From assembly GCA_034509735.1 (NCBI GenBank), contig JACGWO010000005.1, forward strand, positions 10,805,692 to 10,869,691: 64,000 bases of DNA. The letters are read 5' to 3'. How positions within the stretch are numbered: the first letter of the stretch is position 1; each line of letters starts with the position of its first letter. The notes below the pieces were generated by a model. It was given only the letters and a program-made list of their open reading frames with translations. It was not told the origin of the DNA and searched no databases. Made by a program: the position numbers and the translations under genes. This DNA is from Sesamum alatum (Eukaryota; Streptophyta; Magnoliopsida; Lamiales; Pedaliaceae). Positions 22,549-36,249 of the stretch are shown here, one piece after another.

Positions 22549-24541
22549 TGAAAGATTATGTGGATCGTCCCGGGAAAAGCGCGAATGCGGAAGCGCGGTA
22601 TAATTAAAAATTAAAACGGAATTTAAACATGCTTTTAAATTAAAACACGTTTCAAAGGGTGTGCCTTTTGAAATTTTCCCGGGCATTCGGTGTATCTCAT
22701 GAACGTATAACATAAAATAAATCATGGAGGCCATAGGGTTGAAAATTAAAGAGGGACGAAAATTTAAAACGAGACCTACCCGTTGTCGTTTTCGTCTTCA
22801 ACGGCTACACGCGTTGTTCCCCGTTTTGCACCAAGATCCCGTCCTTGAGACCCTCTAATTCGTGACACACGATCCACCCACGTATCTTGCACGTCGTGCT
22901 AGCAACGAACAAGTGTATAATTTTGGAGTGGATGAATCAATAACACATTATCAATTAATGGTATTGATTCATCAAGATTCTAATGTTCCAAGAACAAAAG
23001 AATCAAGAAAAACCATTTTCTTGAGAGAGAGAGGGGCGGACGAGAGAGATGGGAGAGAGAGAGAAACCGTGTGTGTGTGTTGTGTGTGTGTGTTGGAGTT
23101 TCATCATCATCTAAATTGTAGGATGCTAGGGGTTTATATAGAAGAGGAGTTTAATCCTCTTTAAACTCCTCTTTCAAGAACTCTAATTTGATTAGGATTT
23201 TGACCTAGTCAAAGTCCTAGTCAAACTAGTGTTTTGACCTAGTCAAAACGATCCTAGCCATCCATCTCTCCCATTAATCTCAACCGTTGATTTAATTTAA
23301 TTTAATGGAAATATTTAAAACCTATTTAAATATTTCCAAGAGGCTAAAATAAATATAAATATTATTTAAGCCCATTAAATAAATCCTTTTGATAAATCCA
23401 ATTTATCAATTTAATTCCTTCTATCAAATAGAAAGAATTATTTCTCCAAGAAAAATAAAGGTCCCGATTAAATCTAATTTAATCATTCCTTCACTCCAAT
23501 ATTTAATTCCAAATTAAATATTTAATTGTGTGTGGATAGTGTGTGACTCTTTAGGTTCACCATTCAGCTAGACTTGGTCGGGTTCCTAGAACCCGTCCGT
23601 TACCATGGGTGGCCATCTAGCAACGGTCCATGGCACTAGAGACTAGGTGAAATATTCAGGGATGAACATTTAGGCTCTAACAGTACGCTTGTCCTTCTGT
23701 CTACGGTCTCAACACTTAGAGTCTAAGGCACGGAAAATGCAGGTACCCATTTTGGACCTAAGTGTCGGTCTGTCCACACTAAACGCCGCGAGGGAACCCT
23801 TCCCTTCTGTTCAGTCACTGTGGCCACAGTTTTTAGGGACAAGACCTAGAGCATACATGAGACTCAACTGTCAAAACCTATTGACAGGAGACAGATCCTT
23901 TCTTGGAAACTACTGTCACTTTGTACATCAGAACTGCACTAGACATGGCTTATGACTACCAAATGGAATTCTGGCAATCTCTCACCATATCTAAGATACA
24001 ATCCTGATGTACAGGTAAACTCAGTAATTCCTCAAGTCAAAGGACTTTACCTGTACCGTTGGAACCGGGAATACACGTCATACCAAGCAGACCATACTCA
24101 AGGTCCTCCGTAAGACGGTTCCCGCGATTCACCTCAGTCAGCTGCGTCCTAGCAGGCTAACCCACTAACACTGCTTAGACGATCCTCGTCACCCGTCGAT
24201 GAAACACGATAGCAGATGCTTAGTGCAAGTCTCAAATGGAATCCCGGTACCCATTTTCGGGATTCCTTGACTTGGAGATTTCCGGACTGATTCGGGAAGA
24301 CTGATTTCATGGACCTACCTCCAAGCGTAGTCCCAGTCCCCGAAATCGAATCTCAGTCCGTGGGCTCTGTTTGCGTAGTGAACAGATATGGAAAAATAGG
24401 TGCAAGTGAACACAAACAAAGTAATGCCAAATGAAAATTCACTTCTTTATTCATTAATGATTTATCAAAACACCTATAATTGTCTAGACATAGGTTACAT
24501 ATACCCGCCAAAATTGGCTTACATGGTCACCTATTCTAACA
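22549..24541 (-). repeat. Copia B 5' LTR
   Basis: 1993 bp, nearly identical to 14233-16226. The TATA box TATATAAACC on the minus strand lies at 23132-23141. The R region downstream of it holds GT and GA microsatellite tracts (about 23020-23095). Promoter of the element. Confidence 0.95.
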
Positions 24542-24713
24542 CAAAGCCTTAAGAGCTGGATACTTCAGGCCTATGATGAAGCAAGACGCTAAGGCACTGG
24601 TTAGACAGTATGAGAGGTGCCAAAAGAACGCCTCCCTAATACATCAGCCTGTCAAACCATGGCTACATTGTTGGCCCCATGTCCTTTTGCCTAAAGGAGG
24701 ACAAATGTTGTAG
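24542..24713 (+). pseudogene. Ty3/gypsy pol, piece 2: integrase zinc region
   Basis: Continues the coding sequence interrupted by copia B: KALRAGYF, KQDAKALVRQYERCQKNA and SLIHQPVKPW correspond to the HHCC region of gypsy integrases. It ends at the target duplication TGTAG (24709-24713) of copia C. Confidence 0.85.
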
Positions 24714-26155
24714 TGTTAGAATAGATGACCGTGAAGCCAATCCTGTTAGGCTTATGTAACCTATTTCTGATAATTTGGTGTTTAAATAAAGTCCATGAAT
24801 AAAAGTGATATTCATATTGGGAATTTATTCTTTGTTTGTGTTCACTTAACTGTTTTATAGTGTGAGTTGTTCAATGCAAAAAAAAACCCACAGACCTAAA
24901 TCTTAAGCCAAGAAATTGGACTGCACATAGGATGGAAAGCCAAGAAATTGGTTTCTATGGATTGGTCTGATATACTCCAAGTCGAAGGACCTTGAGATAG
25001 GGTATCGAGAGTCCATTTGAGACTTGCACTAAGCGATTGTAGTCGCATTTCATCGACAAGTGGCGAAAGTCGTCCATGCAATGCTAGTGGGTTAGCCAGC
25101 TTGGTGCCGGCTGACTCAGGTGACTCGTTGGAATCGTCATATGGAAATCCTTGAGTGGGTTGGTCGGCATGACTTGAATACCCGGTTCCCATAGTACGGT
25201 TTGGTCCTTGGACCTGAGGGACTATTGCGGTCACTTACATACCATGCCTGTATCATTGATTTGGCAAGAGGCTACCAAGTCAAGGGACTAGGTTGTCATA
25301 AGCCCTATATAATGTTGTCAAGATTTGTAGTGTGAATAGTAGGTCCTAATATAGAATCGTCTCTTGTCAATAGGATTGACAGTGATGTCTCATTTACACT
25401 CTAAGACTCGTCCTTCAGTAAATTTATGGCCACTGTAACTGAACAGTGGGATGAGATTCCTGTGACGTTTGGTATGGACGAGCCAAAGCTGTAGTCAAGA
25501 ATGGGTACCGACACCTATTGTCCACACCCTAGACTATAGCCGTGAGATGGAAGACGGAAGGACAAACGTACTAAAGAGCCTAAATGTTCACACAAAAATA
25601 TTCACCAAGTCTCAAGTGCCATGGACCATTGCTAAACGGCCACCCATGGTGACGGACGATTTTTTCATCATAGGATGATTGGAAATTCGACCAAGTCTAG
25701 TTGATGGTGAACCTAAAAAGTCAGACACAATCCACCAGTAGCGGAGGAATTAATTTGGAATTAATTTCGGGAGGTAGAAAAATTTAATTAGATTAAATTG
25801 GTTCACTTTTTCTTGGATTGTTAATTCTTTTAATTGGATTAAATAGAATTAATTTATTTAATTGAGGAAATAGGCTCAAAATAAGTATTTAATTATTTAA
25901 AACTTTAGAGATTATTTTAAATTGGATATAAAATATTCCATAAATCCATCTAAGAGATGGACGGATGAGATTGAATGGAGAGATCTATGGCTAGGATCAA
26001 GTTTGACTTGGTCTCTTATCTAAGTTGACTAGGATTTGACTAGGTCAAAATCCTAGTCAACCTATGCTTCTCTATGAGAGTTTGAAGAGGACTAAGAGAA
26101 GTCCTCGTCTATATAAATGCTAATAGAAACACACACCACTGGTGATGAAACTCTA

Positions 26156-26187
<32 letters not shown>

Positions 26188-26695
26188 TCGGCCTCTCTCT
26201 CATTCTCTCAGTTGACTCTCTTCTCATCTCCTCTCCAAGAAATTGTTCTAGTTCCTTGTTTTGATACAAGAGAACTATAGGCAAATCGATCACGTTAATT
26301 CATAACGCTAGGTCGATTTGTCCTCCTATAAATTCCTCTTGATTTCTTGCTATCACGGGGAATCAAGATCAGGTGGATTGGGTGGACAATTTAGAGGGTT
26401 CCTGATTTGGAATCTTGGTTGTAAAATGTGGAATAACGCACGTAGCAGTCTGAAGAAAACGACAACGGTAGGTTTTCTCGTTACTTTTGTTGTTACCCTA
26501 TGGCCACCATGATTTAGCATGTTTTATTTTGATCATGAGATACACCAAACACCCGGGAGGTTCAAGGGAACACCCCTTGAATGTGTATTTACTTTCTGTT
26601 TATAGCATGTTTTAATTTCATGTTTTTTAATTTATTGCGCTTCTTCATTCACGCTCCCTCCTAGGACGATCCACGCATACTTTCAGTGGTATCAG
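24714..26695 (+). repeat. Copia C 5' LTR
   Basis: Starts TGTTAGAATAGATGACC and ends CGCATACTTTCA. TATA box TATATAAA at 26110-26117, followed by an AC tract at about 26157-26185 and a CT-rich stretch. Confidence 0.93.
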
Positions 26696-26696
26696 A

Positions 26697-26706
26697 ATTC
26701 AATTCG
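26697..26706 (+). promoter_or_regulatory. Primer-binding site of copia C, partly mutated
   Basis: TGGTATCAGA follows the 5' LTR after one base and matches the initiator-Met-tRNA-type site. The following bases (ATTCAATTCGG) have diverged from the GCCCGGTTCGG of element B. Confidence 0.8.
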
Positions 26707-28445
26707 GTGTATTGGCCTAAAGTTTTATGTGCTATACGTGTTAAAGCATATTTTACGTGGCTTTATTTACGTTTCATGGCATGCCATATTAACTAGGGTT
26801 TAATGCGTTAATTTTGCACATTAATTTTGGATCTTGGATTTCTTCTTTTCTGAAATACTTTCTTGATTTCTTAGAGGAAAAACCAGGGCAGAAATGCCAT
26901 CGAAAACAAAAAAATAGAATCAGCGGTAGCAACCGGCCGACTGCGCGCGCAGTGTGCACGGCCAAGCGCACGTGCGCTCGGCCAACGCGCGCCTGCGGCC
27001 AGGCTACTACTGGCTGCAGCAGGCCGTTGCCCATTTTCCATTTTCGTGATCGTTTTCAGAATTGTTAGTTCTGGGTGTGTTTTTGGGTTATTTCTGCAAC
27101 GTTTTTCTTGAAAGACATTATTTAAAATATTTTATTTTGGGTTTTATTTGGAACCACCTAAACTTTAATATTGTTTAAATAGTGAGGAAAGGATTTCCTA
27201 GCAAAAAAAACTACAATGGTTGTACCAACGGTCAAAAAATTTGGTGCAGTAATTATGCGGTTATTTTACACCTTTTATGATATTGGTTATCATGGATTTA
27301 TGTGAATGGCATGTTTACTTGTTTATGTGAAATGCTATTTGCATTGATGAGAACGAATGATCACAAAGCTCTAGACCGCATGTATGGTTTATTTTATGTT
27401 GGGACTGTGTGCCTCGTTTATTGTTTTCCACCCTCTTTTCTGGTTGCCTTAGAATAATAAGGCTTTCTATCTCCCTCCAAATGTACTACCCCTAGGTGTT
27501 ATCGGGGTTTCTATTTTTAAGTTGTAATGAGAGTAGAATAGTTGTGAGAGATTTTTTTATTTTTAATTAAATGAAGGAGATGAAGGATGGCCCATCAGCA
27601 TGTTGATGGGTTACTATTATTTGATGTAATAGTGTAGGACCAACTCTAAATTGACCATAGATCCACTGCGGGATCAGTGGGTCGCATAGGATTTGAGCTT
27701 GTAATCATCTGACAGGGGCGTGCTAGGCTTTATTTTTGCGTGTGGCATATATGATGCATGAATGGTTTATTTATCGCTTTATTGCTACCGCATGCAAGTA
27801 TATATTATACATAGTTGTATGTATCTAGTGTGATGAGGTCTCCATCTTTAAACTCTCACTTGGTTGGACCAAGCTAAAATATTATACCCTTAATAAATGG
27901 AGAACCTTAGTTGTTCGCCCAAGCCTTCCATCCATGACAAAGTGAGGAAGCTCTTTTCAATCAATTGCGTGGTCTCACGAGTCGTGGCACGTCTCTTGTT
28001 CAAAAAATAAGCTGCACGTTTGTTGTGAATGAAGTGAATACATTCTTGTTACTTGTCTCACGAGTCATAGGGGTAGCAGTGAGTGCTATGATTCGGTTGA
28101 TTGGGTCAGGTCTAACGCCTGAATAACATGATTCGCTTGGAGTCATCGGGATCACGTAAAAGGGTGAGGTAAAATATCTTAGGAATCTCGTTGGACGAGA
28201 ATGGTATGGAAAACCTCCAACAAAGTTCTTTTTCATACGAATCGTAAAAGCGGGGTATCGAAAATTTCGTTACGGATCCCAAGCCCACTAGGAAAAGGTT
28301 TCCTGAAAACAACGTTTGAGAGTGGCGTGTTTTTTGTGTAAATAGTGGGTGCATTAAATAACTGAAGTCCAAGTCTTTAATTGTTATTTAACACCACTTT
28401 CATTCTGTTGATTATATGTTTTATTTTTAAATATAAATTTAAACA
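26707..28445 (+). other. Copia C leader with short GC-rich block
   Basis: Non-coding, homologous to the B leader in inverse orientation. GC-rich block at 26928-27035 (GCGCGCAG, GCACGTGCGC). The CACGAGTCGTGGCACG block is at about 27975. No gene is supported. Confidence 0.7.
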
Positions 28446-31400
28446 ATGTCTAAGAATCCATTATCCTCCATACTTGAGACAAACAAATTCAATGGAACAA
28501 ATTAAAATGACTGGTTGCACAATCTGATGATAGTCCTTGATTATGAGAACCAAGGCTATGTCATGGACAAGCTGTTCCCACGCACTTTGCCAGAAAAATC
28601 CACGCCAAAGGAACGTGAGACAGTCGAACTTTGGCACTAGGATAACCAGAAAGTTCGTAGCGTCATAGTAGCATCTATCACTAATGAGATGCAGAAATGG
28701 TATGAAAGGCTAGATGACGTTCCTTCCATCATGGCTCGCCTAAAGGATTGATATGCAGTCCCGGATCGGCATACTAGGTATGTCACTACGAAGGCGTTCT
28801 TCGGAACTAAGATCACCGAAGGATCCTCTATACATGAGCATGGGGGTCAAGATGCTTACCTTGGTGGAAAAGCTCGAAGACCTCAAAGCAGGGCTCGATA
28901 ATGAGACGTACATAGATGTGACCCTTCAGTCACTCCTACCCTCCTTCGACCAATTTATTGTTAACTACAACATGAATGCACTTGACAAGAGCATAGATGA
29001 GTTAATTAATATGTTGGTCCAATACGAGGTAACGACTAAGAAGTCTGCACCATCTGTATTGATTGATAGGCTTCAACTTCCAAAATGAAAGGCAAGGGTA
29101 CCAGACGTTGGAAAAAGAAGAAGGGACAAGGAAAGGTCGTCACAGCCACTACAAATGCTAAAAGCGTTCTCATTGCCAAAGTGGGAAAAGGCAAAGGGAA
29201 GAGGAAGGTTGACTCAAAGCAATAGTCAAGGGCAAATAACATTTGTGTTCATTACCGTGAGAAAGGGCAATCGAAGAGGGATTGCCCCAAATTCCTTTTC
29301 GAGCAAGGTACGTTTGTGGTTGAGGTTAATATGGTCACTAACTCTACCTCTTGGCTATTGGATACCGACTGTGGAGCTCACATTTGCAATGACTTGCAGG
29401 TGCTGAGAAGAAGCAGAAAGCTAAGCAAAGGCGAAATAATCCTAAAGCTTGGCGATGGTAAGACCGATGCTGCAGAAGCAGTAGGAAACACCAGCTTAGT
29501 AGTTAGTGATGCTGTTAGGATAGAATTAGAAGATTGTTATTATGTACCTAGCATGATCAAAAATATCATTTTCATTCCGTTGTTAGACAATAGTGGTTAG
29601 GAATTTTCGATCAATAAAAATTGCTTTTATTTGATGAAAGGTGGATTTACTCATCTGCTTGGTACACTTAATAACGGTCTCTACATTCTACCAAAGTCTA
29701 ATTTTATTATGACTGCTCAACACAAACGCAAAATAGATGAACACGAGAACGCGCATTTATGGCATGCAAGGTTAGGTCACATCTCTCAAGAAAGGATGAA
29801 AAAGTTGGTAGATTCAAAGAACCTAGAGGTTGGGGACTTGAATGACCTACCAACCTGTGAATCCTGCCTTAAAGGGAAAATGACCAAAAGGCCCGTTGTA
29901 GGACAAAGTAGGCTTACCACAGGTCTATTGGACTTCGTCCAGATAGATGTGTGTGGACCACTAAGAACACAAGCCAAAGTTGGTTTCTCTTACTTCATAA
30001 CCTTTACCGATGATCATTCACGATATGGTTATGTTTACCTAATGAGGTACAAGTTTGAAGCTCTTGTGAGGTTTAAAGACTTTAGACTTGAAGTTGAGAA
30101 TCAAACAGGGTGCAAAATTAAAGTCCTATGGTCGGACTGAGGTGGCAAGTACCTTAGTGGAGAATTTCTCGATTATCTAAAAGAAAATAGTGTAGTCTCT
30201 AAATGGACACCTATCGGGACACCGCAGCTAAACAGCGTCTCTGAAAGGAGGAATCGAACCCTGTTAGACATGGTCCGATCCATGATGAGTTTTACCAAAC
30301 TGCCCTCGTCTTTTTGGGGCTACGCAGTGGAAACGACAGCCAAGTTATTGAACTTAGCGCCATCCAGAGCTGTGACCCAAATACCATATGAGATATGGCA
30401 CGACAAGCCTGCTTCCTACAAATACTTGCGAGTGTGGGGTAGCCCTGCATACATCAAGAGGTTAGTGGGAGACAAGTTAGAATCGAGATCTAGCTTGTGC
30501 AGGTTAGTTGGATATCCAAAGGAAACTGCGGGTTATTACTTTTATGACCCCTCGGAACAGAAGGTCTTTATTTCGAGGAATGCAGTGTTCTTGGAAAAAG
30601 ATTTTCTAACGAATATCCAACGTGATGAAGTGTTCCTTGAAGAATCAAATGAGACAAATCAATCATCGGCACTAGAAGCTCTGGATACCTCACTGAGAGG
30701 TTTTAGGTTAAGTACCCAATGGGTTGAGCAACTTTTCGAGGCACAACATGTTGGACAGCCTCTACAGGCCGAGCATGTCGAGCCACCTTACGAGGAGCCA
30801 ACCACGGTACCAGAACCGCCGGCTCCTATCGTGTCTGCGCCCTCAGTTACCACTAACGTTCCAATCCTTTGTAGGTCAGCCAAAGTGCCACGCCCTCCCG
30901 TGAGGTATGACTTCTTAGGCGTAACGGGTCAATTGGATAAGGATCCTAAGACATACGAGGATGGGATGTCGGATATCGACTGGGGAAGATGGCTTGAGAC
31001 CATGAAAATCGAAATGGACTCCATGAGCACAAACCAAGTGTAGACACTTGTAAACCCACCCAAAGGTGTTAAACTAGTCGGGTGTAAATGGGTCTATAAG
31101 CATAAAGTTGGCATTGATGGAGAAGTAACTACCTTCAAGGCCAGGCTAGTGGTGAAATGTTACACTCAATGATCCGGGGTCGACTTTGAGGACACCTACT
31201 CACTAGTAGCCATGGCTAAGTCCATTCGGATTATGCTTGCCATAGCTGCATGATATGACTATGAAATATGGTAGATGGACGTGAAAACGGCGTTCCTTAA
31301 CGGTTTTGTTGAGGAAGAGATCTATATGGATTCACAGTCGTTGGAGAAGAGCAGAAAGTCTGCCGTCTCCAAAAGTCCATCTACGGCCTCAAATGAGCAT

Positions 31401-32531
31401 ACCGCAGTTGGAACATTCGCTTTGATGAAGTCATACATGGATATGATTTCATCAACAATGAATATGACCCTTGTGTATACAAGAAGGTCGGTAGGAGCTC
31501 TATAGTATTCTTAGTGCTTTATGTGGATGACATTTTGCTCATTGGGAATGACATCAGAATGTTAGGTGACACAAAAGCATGGTTGTCCACTCAATTTTCC
31601 ATGAAGGATTTGGGTGAAGCTTCCTATATTCTAGGTATCCAGATTGACAGGGACAGATATAAAACAATGTTAGGAATGACCCAAAACTCGTACATTGAGA
31701 AAATCCTAAACAAATTTAATATGAATAACTCAAATTTAATATGAATAACTCAAAATGAGGTTTCCTTCCCATGAGGCACGGGATCAAGTTATCCAAGAAG
31801 AAGTCTCCCAAGACTGATGAGGAGCTTGAAAGGATGAAGTCCATTCCCTATGCCTCTGCCTTAGGCTGCATCCAGTATGTCGTCCACTGCACAAGGCCTG
31901 ACGTCGCTTATGCTTTGAGTGTAACTACCAAATATCAGTCCTGTGCAAGGGAGGCACATTGGGATGCAGTCAAGAGTACCCTTAAGTATCTAAAAAGGAC
32001 TAAGGATATATTCTTGGTCTATAGTGGTGGGAGTTGATTCTGGAGGCTTTAGCGACACTAGCTTCCAAACGGACGACGATGATGCCAAGTCTCAATCGGG
32101 CTATGTGTTCAGACTTAATGGTGGAGTGGTGACTTGGAAGAGTTCCAAACAAGAAACCACATCCAATTCCACCACTGAGGCTGAATACATAACAGCTTCA
32201 GAAGCTGCCAAGGAAGCGGTTTGGATGAGAAACTACATCCAAGAGTTGGGTGTGGCGCCTAGCATTGCCGAGCCCGTGGTTATATTCTGTGATAACAAAC
32301 GGAGCTATATCGCAAGAAAAGGAACCGAGATCTTATCACCGATCCAAGCACATACTTAGACGCTACCACTTTCTGAGAGAAATGGTAGGAAAGGGTAACG
32401 TTCGGATGGACCGAGTCAGCTCAACAGACAACATAGCAAATCCTTTGACAAAGCCCATGTCACAAATTGGTCATACACAGGATCTTGAGAAGATGGGGTT
32501 AAGACATATGGGTGATTGTTTTTTAGGTTAA
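28446..32531 (+). pseudogene. Copia C gag-pol, many stops
   Basis: Gag begins at 28446 (MSKNPLSSILETNKFN). Protease motif is DTDCGAH in place of DTGCGAH. Integrase shows HARLGHIS and FTDDHSRYGYVYLM (29760-30140) and continues to ERRNRTLLDM (about 30245). RT shows FLNGFVEEEIYM and YVDDILLIG (about 31517). RNase H shows the EAEYITASEAAKEAVW region (about 32180) and an end at GDCFLG. In-frame stops occur for example near 28500, 29600, 30140, 31045 and 31270. A short direct duplication (AAATTTAATATGAATAACTC twice) lies at about 31713-31753. Confidence 0.9.
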
Positions 32532-32540
32532 GTGGGCAAT

Positions 32541-34539
32541 TATTAGAATAGGTGACTGTGAAGCTAATCTTGTTAGGCTTATGTAACCTATTTTTGATAA
32601 TTTGGTGTTCAAATAAAGTCCATGAATAAAAGTGCTATTCATATTTGGCATTTATTCTTTGTTTGTGTTCACTTAACAGCTTGATATTGTGAACTGTTCA
32701 ATGCACAAACAAAACCCACAGACCGAAACCTTAATCCAAGAAACTGGACTGCGCATAGGATGACAAGTCATGAAATCAGTTTCTGTGGATCGGTCTGATA
32801 TACTCCAAGTCGAAGGACCTCGAGATAGGATATCGAGAGTCCATTCAAGACTTGCACTAAGCGATTGCAATCGCATTTCGTCGATAAGTGTCGAAAGTCG
32901 TCCATGCAATGCTAGTGGGTTTGCCAGCTTGGTGCCGGATGACTCAGGTGACTCGTGGGAATCATCATATGGAAAACCTTGAGTGGGTTAGTTGGTATGA
33001 GTTGAATTCTCGGTTCCGATAGTACGGGTTTGGTCCTCGGACTTGAGGGACTATTGTGATCACATACACACCGTACCTGTATCTTAGATTTTGGCAAGAG
33101 GCTACCAAGTCAAGAGACTGGGTTGTCAGAAGCCCTATCTAGTGCAGCCAATATGTGTAGTGTGAACAGTAGGTCTTAATATAGAATCCGTCTCCTGTCA
33201 ATAAGATTGACACTGATGTCTTACTTATACTATGAGACTCGTCCTCCAGTAAATTTGTGGCCACAGTAACTGAACTGTAGGATGAGATCCCTGTGACGTT
33301 TGGTATGGACGAGCCAAAGCTGTAGTCAAGAATGGGTACCAACACCTATTGTCCACACCCTAGACTATAGCCGTGAGATGGAAGACGGAACGACAAACGT
33401 ACTAAAAGAGCCTAAATATTTATGTCATAATATTCACCTAGTCTCTAGTGCCATGAACCGTTGCTAGACGGCCACCCATGGTGACGAACGATTTTTCCAT
33501 CATAGGATGATTGGAAATTCGGCCAAGTCTAGCTGAGGGTGAACCTAAAGAGCCACACATAATCCACCTATAGCAGAGGATTTAATTTGGAATTAATTCC
33601 GGGAGGTAGAACAGTTTAATTAGATTAAATTAGTTCACTTTTTCTTTGATTGTTAATTCTTTTAATTGGATTAAATAGAATTAACTAATAAATTGGATTT
33701 ATTTAATTAAGGAAATAGGCTCAAAATAATTATTTAATTAGTTAAAGCCTTAGGGATTATTTTAAATTGTATTTTAAAATATTCCATAAAATCCATCTAA
33801 GGGATGGACGGACGAGATTGAATGGAGAGATATACGGCTAGGATCAAGTTTGACTTGGTCTGTTACCTAAGTTGACTAGGATTTGACTAGGTCAAAATCC
33901 TTGTCAACCTATGTTTCTCTATGAGAGTTTGAAGAGGACTAGGAGAAGTCCCCTTCTATAAATACTCAATGAAACACACACCACTAGGTGATGAAACTCT
34001 AGCACAAACACACACACACCACACACACGCACACATACTCGACCTCTCTCTCCTTCTCTCAGACGACTCTCCTCTCCTCTCCTCTCCTCTCCAAGAATTG
34101 TTCTAGTTTCTTGTTTTGATATAAGAGAACTATAGGCAAATTGATCATGTTAATTCATAATGCTAGGTCGATTTGTCCTCCTATAAATTCCTCTTGATTT
34201 CTTGCTAGCACGGGGAATCAAGATCTGGTGGATTGAGTGGACAATTTAGAGGGTTCCTGATTTGGAATCTTGGTGGCAAAATGTGGAACAACGTACGTAC
34301 CACAAGAAAACGACAATGGGTAGGTTTTCTCGTTACTTTTTGTTGCAACCCTATGGCCACCATGATTTAGCATGTTTTATTTTGATCATGAGATAAAACC
34401 GAACACTCGGGAGGTTAAAGGGAACCCCCCTTGAACGTGTATTTACTTTACGTTTATAGCATGTTTTAATTTCATGTATTTTAATTTATCGCGCTTCCGC
34501 ATTCGCGCTCCCTCTTGGGACGATCCACGAATGCTTTCA
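32541..34539 (+). repeat. Copia C 3' LTR
   Basis: About 1999 bp. The first bases read TATTAGAATAGG, so the expected TG is mutated to TA. TATA-like TCTATAAATA at about 33955, then CA and CT tracts at about 34005-34095. Ends GCTTTCA before TGTAG. Confidence 0.92.
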
Positions 34540-35389
34540 TGTAGGGTCGTTCCCTATGGCTCCTGGTCAACGAAAATTCTTACTGGTAACTATAGACTAC
34601 TTCACAAAATGGTTAGAGGCTGAGCCTCTCTCCCACATTACCGAGGAGGAAGTCATGAAGTTCCTATTAAAAAACATCATATGTTGCTTTGTGCTCCCCC
34701 GTGAAATCATCTCAGACAACAGACGATGATTCCAAGGGAAAAAGATACGAGATTGGTGCAAGGGTTGCGGATCAACTAGAGGTTCACTTATGTGGTACAT
34801 CCTCAAGTCAATGGTCAAGTAGAGGTCACCAATCGTACCCTCCTCGAGGTATCAAGAGAAAGCTCGATAGAGTCGGGGGAGCTGGGTTGAGGAACTCACC
34901 AGTGTCCTTTGGGACTATCGAACCACGCCCAGAAATTCTATAGGCGAAAACCCCTTTCCCCTAATATACGGGACTGACGCTATAATACCAGCTGAGGTAA
35001 GCATACCTTCCCACTGGATAATGTGTTATACAAAGGACAACAACAATAATCTACTCAAAGAGAATCTCGATTTCATCATGAAACTCAGAGAAAAATCTTT
35101 CCTCTGAATGTAAAGCTATAAGAATGTAATGACCAACGTCTACAATAGGCGGGTGAAGCCTCGCGAATTTCAACTTAGCGACTTGGTGCTCCGAAAAGTG
35201 GAAGTATGAAAGCCAGTGGGCAAGCTAGACCCCACTTGGGAAGAACCCTACAAAGTTAGGGGAATCTTGGGCAACAAAGCTTACGAATTAGAGGATAGCG
35301 AAGGACACCCACTCCCTCGCCCATGGAACATACCTAATCTCAAAAGATTCTTTGCAGAAGTCTTGCCTTTTAGGCAAAGGTCATCTTAA
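34540..35389 (+). pseudogene. Ty3/gypsy pol, piece 3: integrase core and C-terminus
   Basis: Resumes the gypsy frame after copia C: FPMAPGQRKFLLVTIDYFTKW (first catalytic Asp), a second Asp region (LPREIISDN), then NRTLL and later frames resembling the integrase C-terminus (RVKPREFQLSDLVLRKVE). Pol ends at the TAA at 35387-35389. Several frameshifts. Confidence 0.85.
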
Positions 35390-36249
35390 GAAGGATATTC
35401 TCCTGCCCTTCCTAACAGAAATCCCTTCATGAAGCAAGTCTTGCCTCCAAGCGGGGTCTTCTTCGGAAGAATATCCTCCTACCCCCCCCCCCCCTGGCGG
35501 GAGCCTCCTAAGAAGATAATAAGTCTTGCCCCCAAAGGGCACCTTCATCTTCCTGCCCTCCAGGCAGAAACCTTCGCATACATAACCCCTACTCCCAAGT
35601 AGGATTCCTGCATGGCCTCCTAGAAAAAGGTAAAATCCTTCTTGTCACAAAATGCTACTTGCACTAAACTATCACCTTCCTTGGCAGGTATTCCCTAAAA
35701 CAAGCCCTGCCATGCTGCAGGCCTCCCATCAAACAAGCCTTGCCTTACTGCAGGCATTTCGTCAAACAAGCCCTGCCTCATTGCAGGCATTCCATAAAGT
35801 AAGCATGCCACACTGCAGGCATCCTCTAAAATAAGCCCTGTTTCTGGCAGGCATTCCGTTCCGTAAAATGGACAAGTCCTGTCTTCATAGACATCACTTC
35901 CAGGCAAAAGAAGCAAAATTTGGCCATACCCAGGCATATCCATTTCCTCAAAAGGAGGACAAAAGTCACAACCTACCACAGGTATTCTCAAATTCACCCT
36001 CTCCAAGAAAAACCATTATGCATTCTTCTTCAGGAATTAACATAAATATGTCTGGGGCGGCAAGCCCCCAACCATCAAAACAACAGAAAAACGCAACATG
36101 AAGGAAAGCAAAAACATGTCATAAAAGACCCTCTCTGGCCAAACCGGCCTAAGAGGGGGGAGCAGTAACAACATTCGAAAGTAGAAAAAATAAAATTATT
36201 TCATCCCTACACATCATGGGGGCAAGCATAGAAAAATCTAAAATTGTTT
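35390..36249 (+). repeat. Gypsy region behind pol, with degenerate tandem repeats
   Basis: Non-coding. It starts with C-rich repeats around TCTTGCC and CAAGCGGGGTCTTC, including a run of ten C at about 35483-35493. About five degenerate units of roughly 30-45 bp follow (35690-35870) with CAGGCATTCCGTCAAACAAG and CCCTGCC. Behind them are AGGGGGGAG runs (about 36150) that may be the polypurine tract of an internal subregion. No gene is supported. Confidence 0.55.

Larger units (their letters stand above)
14233..24541 (-). mobile_element. Ty1/copia element B, full-length, very recent
   Basis: About 10.3 kb with two LTRs (14233-16226 and 22549-24541), polypurine tract, gag-pol, a 2.2-kb leader and primer-binding site, in minus orientation. 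By eye the LTRs differ by about five substitutions and three single-base indels over about 1994 bp. It splits the gypsy integrase coding sequence (...LAN then KALRAGY). Unlike C it shows no 5-bp target duplication: the left flank ends CCAAC and the right flank begins CAAAG. Confidence 0.95.
24714..34539 (+). mobile_element. Ty1/copia element C, full-length, older than B
   Basis: 9826 bp, plus strand, flanked by exact 5-bp duplications TGTAG (24709-24713 and 34540-34544). LTRs 24714-26695 and 32541-34539 differ by many substitutions and small indels. The polyprotein has many stops. It is inserted in the gypsy integrase gene about 170 bp from copia B. Confidence 0.95.

Noticed and set aside
35690..35870. 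Regularly spaced repeats resembling a CRISPR array
   Set aside because: Units are degenerate and contiguous without unique spacers, in plant retroelement DNA.
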